64,000 nucleotides of DNA, from contig NEWS02000015.1 in assembly GCA_002869845.2 (NCBI GenBank), positions 42,721 to 106,720 of the forward strand, written 5' to 3'. How positions within the stretch are numbered: position 1 is the stretch's first letter; the number at the start of each line of letters is the position of its first letter. The translations under genes were made by a program, and so were the position numbers. The stretch comes from Nitrospira sp. CG24B. Its GTDB lineage: Bacteria; Nitrospirota; Nitrospiria; Nitrospirales; Nitrospiraceae. The notes beneath the pieces were generated by a model that saw only the letters and a list, made by a program, of their open reading frames with translations, had not been told where the DNA came from and ran no database searches. Positions 59,158-64,000 of this stretch are shown here, piece after piece.

Positions 59158-61635
59158 TTAGTCTCCATCGATGGGGATTTCTACCGACACTTTGGAAGAG
59201 ATTTGGATCTGCACTGGTGTATAGATATCAACCTCTTCGCTTGGTGTCTGGATCGTCACAACCAATGAATACCGAGCCTGTTTGTTCCACCGACCCAGAT
59301 GATGGCGTTCTCTCCACCAGCCAACCACAGGATACACTGCAATCATATTGCGATTTGCTAATTCAGCAGCAGTCCCTTCCCACCAATCAGAGTGAATGGA
59401 TCCAAGATGCCGTAGTTGTGGACCTAATTCCCAATCAGCCGCATCACCTTGATAGCCTTGGTTCTCGTCCTCTTCTTCCTCTCGTGCAGCGGAATTAACA
59501 CGCCGCTTAAACTCCTCTTTCGTTTCAGTAGGAGTTTGGACTTCAAATCGAAGGGCATGAGAGGCGTACCGATATCTTCCCTTCCATCCCCTTCGGGCAG
59601 GATTCGGTTCGATGAAGTATGACAAGGTAACACGGAGTTTTACCAGAGTTCCACGAAGGTCTCTTAGGACTGCAGTTGGCCAGGGCAAATTATGGTAGTT
59701 GATAGCCTTCGTCTTGTAGGTACTTTCTTCTTTCTTGTATGGTTGAAAACTATCCTGTGCGACCAAGGTAAGGTGATTTGTTGCACTCCAGCAGGCGCGG
59801 GTGAAATCCGGGTTTCCGTATCCACAGTACCGTAAAAGCTTCTCCTTTTGCTCTCGTGTATTCAATGGCAGAAAGTGTTTCTTCATAGCGTCGGTCCACT
59901 CCGCTGAGTGGACAAGTAATGCACGGATAGTTTCTGGCCAAAAGTCAGGATAGCGGGCTTGCAAAATGGCAGCATATCGTACGGCAAGAGCCGTGGCGGC
60001 GCTGGTCATGGCAGATAATGAAAACGCACGTACCGTTGGAGTCCGATAAGTCGTCAGGAGAGACAATTCATCGACCGTACGTCCCTTGCCATCAACCGGG
60101 TCGATGGCGCAATTGCCACCCTCCACTACAATCTCAGGCTTCAACGGCCATGGGCGCTGCCAGTTAGACGAGGTTCTACTAAACGGGCTCACATCTCCCT
60201 TAGAGGCTACGAGTAGCCAATCTGGATATCGTTCAACCGGTAAACTGGCGAATTGAGTCGACGCACCAACGGTCAGGGCATTCCACGATTGACCGGGGTC
60301 TTGGACGCTTGATGATTGACAACTAGAAGGATGCTCATGCCAATGAGCATCCGGGGTATTGCCTGCAGAAATGAGTAATAACCTTCGTTTGTCGTCATGA
60401 TAGCCAGACGTCAGGGAATCAATGGCTGCAGACCATGTTGAAGGCTGTCCCTTTTCCTCGTCACTCGCAGTTACAGCCATCCCAATGGCCCGATGGCGAT
60501 GAGGCGCAGCCTGTTCGGCAAGTTGGACACCTCGAATAGTTACTTCGCCATAGAGATGAGGAGGATTGGGGTCGTTTTCGTTATAGATCTTCACAGATTC
60601 AAGGCAATGTTCAAGTTGGATTGGACCACTCGTCGCCAGTACATCAACAAGATTTCCATACAACGAGAGCCCTACCATCTCTGTGCCATGTCCGTGTGGG
60701 TCGTTACTTCCCCACTCTTCACGAACAGATTGGCAATCGCTAGGTTTTAAGGCAGGCGCAAGCAGTGGATGACCTTGCGTTACCCCTGTATCGAGGATGC
60801 AAGCTGCAGCTGTAGGACTATCGCTCATCGATACTCGCGCCAGCATGTCGGACGTAAGCTGATACTGGTCACGTGGTGATAGATCTAAGAAATCAGCCGC
60901 CGTGACTTTGGCGTGCCGAAGCTCTGCGACAGAATTGACGAAACGCAAAGATCGGCTTATCTGGCGTTTCGTGCAATTTGCCGTTACGACTGTGCGTTCG
61001 GGAAAATACAATCGTTCGTTGGACAGGCTAAACCCAGCGACGCGAGCCGCGCTCTTCAATGTATCGACCAACGCTTCGCCCTCGCCTCGAATCCAAATTT
61101 CCCACCAGATTGATTCATCATCAGTGGGTAAGGGGGTACTATCCGTCCATAGGGCTTCAACCGCAGCGAGGTGAACGGCCTCGATGCTCTCCACCAACGC
61201 TCTATGCTTCGGAGTACCTTGGTGCGTTTCCTGTGTCCGATATTCCTCTATACGGCTAATAAAATGCTCGAGCTTTCCATCAGGAACGTAACAAACAGCT
61301 ATTGTTTTGCCTTCTGATTGACGTAGAGAAAGCAATTCAATCCCTTGGGTACGGAGATCAAGGCTCTCAAACTTCAGATCGAAGTCCGGTGCGCTTTCAA
61401 ACTGAAGTACTAGGCCTGCTTGAGGATCGAAGCCGAATTCGCTTCGTTCTTCAGAAAGAGTTTTATACTCTCGTTTAAGAGTTTTGAACTGTCTAAGAAG
61501 ACGTTTCGCGTGAGATTGACGATTTCTCTGAGGTGCTCTGAATCTAGGCCCTTGGCCGCGGGGCGTATACGGCTCGGTGCTCGCAGTCCCTTCAATCCTG
61601 ATATGACGGAGTAGGTTCGGCTGACCTTCTGGCAA
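59158..61635 (-). CDS. ietS: IetS-like subtilisin-family serine protease
   Basis: 825 residues. Residues ~275-600 hold an S8 protease: Asp282 in C-I-L-D-T-G-V-T, His316 in H-G-H-G-T-E-M, and Ser545 in A-M-T-S-A-A-T-A. No signal peptide, so it acts in the cytosol. The N-terminal ~270 residues are a helical and mixed domain, and the C-terminal ~200 a beta-rich domain. The partner AAA-ATPase lies just upstream on the same strand. Such pairs are the IetAS system: stability and incompatibility on pTiC58, and reported as anti-phage. The start is TTG 61635 with AAAGGG eight bases before it. Confidence 0.85.
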   Translation of the reverse strand: MPEGQPNLLRHIRIEGTASTEPYTPRGQGPRFRAPQRNRQSHAKRLLRQFKTLKREYKTLSEERSEFGFDPQAGLVLQFESAPDFDLKFESLDLRTQGIELLSLRQSEGKTIAVCYVPDGKLEHFISRIEEYRTQETHQGTPKHRALVESIEAVHLAAVEALWTDSTPLPTDDESIWWEIWIRGEGEALVDTLKSAARVAGFSLSNERLYFPERTVVTANCTKRQISRSLRFVNSVAELRHAKVTAADFLDLSPRDQYQLTSDMLARVSMSDSPTAAACILDTGVTQGHPLLAPALKPSDCQSVREEWGSNDPHGHGTEMVGLSLYGNLVDVLATSGPIQLEHCLESVKIYNENDPNPPHLYGEVTIRGVQLAEQAAPHRHRAIGMAVTASDEEKGQPSTWSAAIDSLTSGYHDDKRRLLLISAGNTPDAHWHEHPSSCQSSSVQDPGQSWNALTVGASTQFASLPVERYPDWLLVASKGDVSPFSRTSSNWQRPWPLKPEIVVEGGNCAIDPVDGKGRTVDELSLLTTYRTPTVRAFSLSAMTSAATALAVRYAAILQARYPDFWPETIRALLVHSAEWTDAMKKHFLPLNTREQKEKLLRYCGYGNPDFTRACWSATNHLTLVAQDSFQPYKKEESTYKTKAINYHNLPWPTAVLRDLRGTLVKLRVTLSYFIEPNPARRGWKGRYRYASHALRFEVQTPTETKEEFKRRVNSAAREEEEDENQGYQGDAADWELGPQLRHLGSIHSDWWEGTAAELANRNMIAVYPVVGWWRERHHLGRWNKQARYSLVVTIQTPSEEVDIYTPVQIQISSKVSVEIPIDGD

Positions 61636-61656
61636 ATTTAATACCCTTTGAAGGTG

Positions 61657-62637
61657 CTATGATCGGCTTATTGATTTCCGTTCATGAAGTGACTCAAGCA
61701 CATCTGCTTCGGTGAGATTGTCTTTGTTATTAATGACCATGGACTTAATGGCATCGTCACAAGCGCGAACAATGTCCGCATAACTCATATCCGCGGACTC
61801 TTGTGCGAGTTTGTCCCACCCCTTCCACATCCTCTTGACCGAAGCCAAGCGATTTTGGAGTACCTCCTTCGCGGTTTCCTGTGTCGGTAGCTGATACTCG
61901 ATCACGTCGTCAAAGCGACGAAACAGTGCATGGTCCAATAATTCTGGATGATTCGTAGCAGCTAAAATAAGACTTTGCGAATCATCTGCATCGATGAACT
62001 GCAAAAAGCTGTTTAGAACCCTGCGAATCTCCCCGACATCGTTCTTAAGCCCTCGCTCCGATCCAATGGAATCAAATTCATCGAAGAGGTAGATACCTCG
62101 AACGCTCGCAATGTTGTCAAAGATCAACCGAAGCTTTGCGGCTGTCTCTCCCATGAACTTTGTGATCATTCCCTCAAGGCGAACTACGAAAAGTGGGAGA
62201 GATAGTTCGCCAGCAAGTACTGCAGCTGAATATGTCTTGCCTGTTCCTGGTGGACCCACAAAAAGGACCTTACGCCGTGGAGAGAGACCATAGGTACGAA
62301 TTCGACCAACGTGTCTCTGTTCCTGAATGATTCTTACTAATCGACGCCGTAGTGCAGGAGGAAGGATCATGTCTGAAAGCCGTTGTTTGGGATAGGCTAC
62401 ACTCAACAATCCCACAAGCTCGCCCTTAGGTTGAGCTATAGGAATCGCCTTGGGCTCTCCGACGGTCTGAGCTCGACGCTTCGCAAGCGAAATTAGTTGC
62501 TCTAGTTCTTGGGAATATTTCGCATGCCCTGCTCGGGCTTCGTGAGCAGCTACTTGTTCGACTACTGCCAGAAAATGGCTTTGATCCCCTTCAGCGTACG
62601 CCTTTAGTAGCGCTTTTAACTGTTGGGCGCTTGCCAT
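61657..62637 (-). CDS. ietA: IetA-like AAA-ATPase
   Basis: 326 residues. Walker A G-P-P-G-T-G-K-T at 128-135, Walker B L-F-D-E-F-D with D186-D189, sensor L-A-A-T-N-H-P-E-L-L-D, and the arginine finger region F-R-R-F-D-D. This is an FtsH/Spastin-like AAA domain with a helical ~90-residue N-terminus. It probably restrains or feeds the protease IetS, 22 bases downstream. ATG 62637 is preceded by GAGGAGGCTGCACA. The gene pair is a self-contained defence or addiction unit. Confidence 0.87.
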   Translation of the reverse strand: MASAQQLKALLKAYAEGDQSHFLAVVEQVAAHEARAGHAKYSQELEQLISLAKRRAQTVGEPKAIPIAQPKGELVGLLSVAYPKQRLSDMILPPALRRRLVRIIQEQRHVGRIRTYGLSPRRKVLFVGPPGTGKTYSAAVLAGELSLPLFVVRLEGMITKFMGETAAKLRLIFDNIASVRGIYLFDEFDSIGSERGLKNDVGEIRRVLNSFLQFIDADDSQSLILAATNHPELLDHALFRRFDDVIEYQLPTQETAKEVLQNRLASVKRMWKGWDKLAQESADMSYADIVRACDDAIKSMVINNKDNLTEADVLESLHERKSISRS

Positions 62638-62791
62638 TGTGCAGCCTCCTCATACGCCATCGAATTTTCCAAGCGGCTCATTATGACCCAAACGTGGCGC
62701 TCTTTAAAAGCCTAGTTACGTGCAATTATCGGACGGTCGTTGCACAGCGAGACTGATGAGAAGAGTACTGCATGCAGTGATTAACTGTAAT

Positions 62792-63103
62792 TTAGGCAGC
62801 GCTTTTGGCCGGCCGTATCCGAACTTTCACCTCGACTCGTGACCCGAGACGGTTGAGAATCATGATCAGTCGATCAGCGGTGAAACGTCCAAGATCGGCA
62901 TGGCGAATGCGAGAAAAATCGGCCGCAGCGATGCCGGTCCGCGCCTGCGCACCTCGGACCGTGAGGCGTTCCCGGTCCAGGGTTTTGATAATCTCGGTGG
63001 CAAGGATCGCCTTGAACTGATCGGTGTCCGCATTGATCCGACCGAGATCTCGGAACGCATTGCCGCTACCCCGTACGACTGCTAGTTCCTCTTTTCCCCT
63101 CAT
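62792..63103 (-). CDS. higA: HigA-like antitoxin (XRE/HTH)
   Basis: 103 residues. Centre is a helix-turn-helix: L-T-V-R-G-A-Q-A-R-T-G-I-A-A-A-D-F-S-R-I-R, then L-G-R-F-T-A-D-R-L-I-M-I-L-N-R-L-G, the pattern of HigA2-type antitoxins. The start overlaps the toxin stop by four bases (ATGA), with toxin first, as in higBA loci. It neutralises HigB and represses the pair. N-terminal residues ~1-20 look flexible. An inverted repeat for its binding is at 63486. Confidence 0.82.
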   Translation of the reverse strand: MRGKEELAVVRGSGNAFRDLGRINADTDQFKAILATEIIKTLDRERLTVRGAQARTGIAAADFSRIRHADLGRFTADRLIMILNRLGSRVEVKVRIRPAKSAA

Positions 63104-63453
63104 GAGAACATCTCCTTCAACTGCTTCAACCGATTCCTGACCACCTCAATCTCGCGTGGTGGTGTCTTGCTGCCCGTGGTGGATTTCTTCTGAAACGCGT
63201 GTACCACCCAAATGTCGTGTGCCAACTGCACCGCATAGACGATGCGGAAGGCATCACCCTTGAACGGCAACGCGATTTCAAAAACACCCGAGCCGAGGCC
63301 CTGCAGCGGTTTTGCGAGATCTGCCTTGCCACCCTCCGCCGCGATGGTCAGGGCGGCAAGGCAGATGGACTGGGCGCCTTCGGGAAAGGTTCTGAATTCC
63401 TTCAGTGCCGCCTTGACCCACGAGACAGGCCGTGTCTTCCGAACCTCGGACAT
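63100..63453 (-). CDS. higB: HigB-like toxin (RelE superfamily)
   Basis: 117 residues. V-S-W-V-K-A-A-L-K-E-F-R-T-F-P, L-G-S-G-V-F-E-I-A-L-P-F-K-G-D-A-F-R-I-V-Y and H-A-F-Q-K-K-S-T-T-G-S-K-T-P mark the Gp49-like HigB fold, a ribosome-dependent RNase. F-Q-K-K-S is the basic catalytic segment. ATG 63453 is taken; an in-frame ATG at 63501 exists upstream, but lies across the operator. Transcribed before higA and divergently from the LexA-like gene. Confidence 0.83.
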   Translation of the reverse strand: MSEVRKTRPVSWVKAALKEFRTFPEGAQSICLAALTIAAEGGKADLAKPLQGLGSGVFEIALPFKGDAFRIVYAVQLAHDIWVVHAFQKKSTTGSKTPPREIEVVRNRLKQLKEMFS

Positions 63454-63485
63454 CAGTGACCACGACGATCCATACGTGCCGTATA

Positions 63486-63501
63486 TTGTCATATTTGACA
63501 A
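63486..63501. promoter_or_regulatory. Inverted repeat upstream of higBA
   Basis: TTGTCA-TATT-TGACAA, perfect six-base arms with a four-base centre. Placed ~35 bases before the higB start, it fits an autoregulatory HigA site. The rightmost arm reads as TTGTCA, a -35-like box, on the minus strand. Confidence 0.55.
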
Positions 63502-63554
63502 CAGCCTTCAACCACCGGGAGTGATGGGCTCGCGACAGCTTTCGAAGGTCTCAC

Positions 63555-63592
63555 TTGACAGGTGCTCTCTTCTATGTGACCATTGGTCACAT
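63555..63592 (+). promoter_or_regulatory. Promoter and palindromic operator of the LexA-like gene
   Basis: TTGACA (63555-63560) with an unclear -10, followed by a perfect 19-base palindrome ATGTGACCA-T-TGGTCACAT (63574-63592). The palindrome includes the first two bases of the ATG at 63591. The repressor very likely binds here to control itself. Confidence 0.75.
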
Positions 63593-64000
63593 GCGTGCTA
63601 CCGACTTTCGCCAAGCCAGACTCCAGCTCGGATTGACCCAGGCCCAATTGGCCGAACAGCTCAAGACCACGCGTCGTTCGATCATCCGGTACGAGGATGG
63701 CACCCGGCGCATCCACGGAATGGCGGAACTGCTGTTGAGTACGTTCGGGACCGCTCAGGTTGTTCTGGCCGGGATCGTCGCGGCAGGCGAACCGATCGAA
63801 CCGATTGCCCAAATGGAACGGGTCGATGTCCCGAAGAGCATGGTGGGACGCGGCGAAACCTTCGCGCTGCGGGTCAAAGGCCAGTCCATGCGCGACGAGG
63901 GGATTCTCCCCGGTGATGTGGTCGTGGTGCAGAAGCAACAGACGGCGCGGAATGGGCAAACCGTCATTGCCTTGGTGAACGGGGAGGCCACGATCAAAAC
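63591..64000 (+). CDS. LexA/S24-type repressor with XRE-type DNA-binding domain (3' cut by window)
   Basis: 136 residues visible. Residues ~6-50 are an XRE-type helix-turn-helix (L-G-L-T-Q-A-Q-L-A-E-Q-L, T-R-R-S-I-I-R-Y-E-D-G). After a linker with a possible A-G cleavage site at 65-66, the S24 peptidase begins: V-K-G-Q-S-M with Ser99 and V-N-G-E-A-T-I-K with Lys136, the Ser-Lys pair for self-cleavage. It is like phage repressors that respond to RecA/DNA damage. The gene continues beyond the window. It probably controls mobility or defence genes further right. Confidence 0.85.
   Translation, partial: MRATDFRQARLQLGLTQAQLAEQLKTTRRSIIRYEDGTRRIHGMAELLLSTFGTAQVVLAGIVAAGEPIEPIAQMERVDVPKSMVGRGETFALRVKGQSMRDEGILPGDVVVVQKQQTARNGQTVIALVNGEATIK

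Noticed and set aside
1..64000. Search for tRNA, rRNA, CRISPR arrays, IS elements and attachment sites
   Set aside because: None found by reading. No cloverleaf end, regular repeat-spacer array or transposase motif was seen, but weak cases cannot be excluded without computation.

Overview
The window reads as one bacterial contig, most like Nitrospirota (Nitrospira). This rests on the mix of small secreted multi-copy proteins, a membrane-anchored c-type cytochrome, a DUF2934 protein, short GT35 and GH57 glucan enzymes and many metal-efflux genes. The genus is an inference; no rRNA or other marker lies in the window. The left two thirds are a dense metal-resistance and stress island. The right third is a conjugation locus followed by defence and toxin-antitoxin cargo.

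Layout. 1-8.2 kb: four copies of a ~110-residue exported helical protein, a SAM methyltransferase, small membrane proteins and lipoproteins, an alpha-glucan phosphorylase with an N-terminal YHS metal domain, and a duplicated DUF2933/isoprenylcysteine-methyltransferase pair whose first copy is broken and joined to a sigma-factor tail. 8.3-17.1 kb: a GH57 glucanotransferase-like enzyme, a YHS remnant, two cytochrome c genes, a heme-motif outer-membrane-like protein, a SHOCT lipoprotein and a Ca2+-type P-ATPase. 17.3-24.4 kb: small Cys/Met proteins, two multicopper oxidases (the second is CopA), CopB and a MerR regulator. 24.4-38.0 kb, minus strand: cusA-cusB-cusC, a CMD protein, a MerP-like carrier and czcA-czcB-czcC. 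38-40.1 kb: small membrane and secreted proteins. 40.2-44.1 kb: an ars operon (arsR, arsI/cadI, arsC, acr3), ynfA, then a mer module (merR divergent from merT and a GDCCVxC protein, with no merA in view).

44.4-57.3 kb: a plus-strand trb mating-pair-formation locus in exactly the gene order of IncP plasmid RP4 (trbB,C,D,E,F,G,H,I,J, an EexN/TrbK lipoprotein, L,M,N), with many ATGA stop-start overlaps. No relaxase, coupling protein or integrase is in view, so the mobile element continues outside the window. 57.3-64 kb: a DUF6908 plasmid-type protein, an HU-like protein, an IetA/IetS AAA-ATPase plus subtilase pair (plasmid stability and anti-phage type), a HigBA toxin-antitoxin pair and the start of a LexA/S24-type repressor with a palindromic operator on its start codon.

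The genes work together as follows. CopA, the other oxidase, CopB and CusABC handle periplasmic copper and silver; CzcABC exports divalent metals; ars and mer deal with arsenic and mercury; small Met/Cys-rich proteins accompany each efflux block. Several genes in the first 42 kb carry single-base shifts, most at homopolymers, while none is seen in the trb block. These are either long-read assembly errors or early decay, and they should be resolved before functions are denied to those genes.
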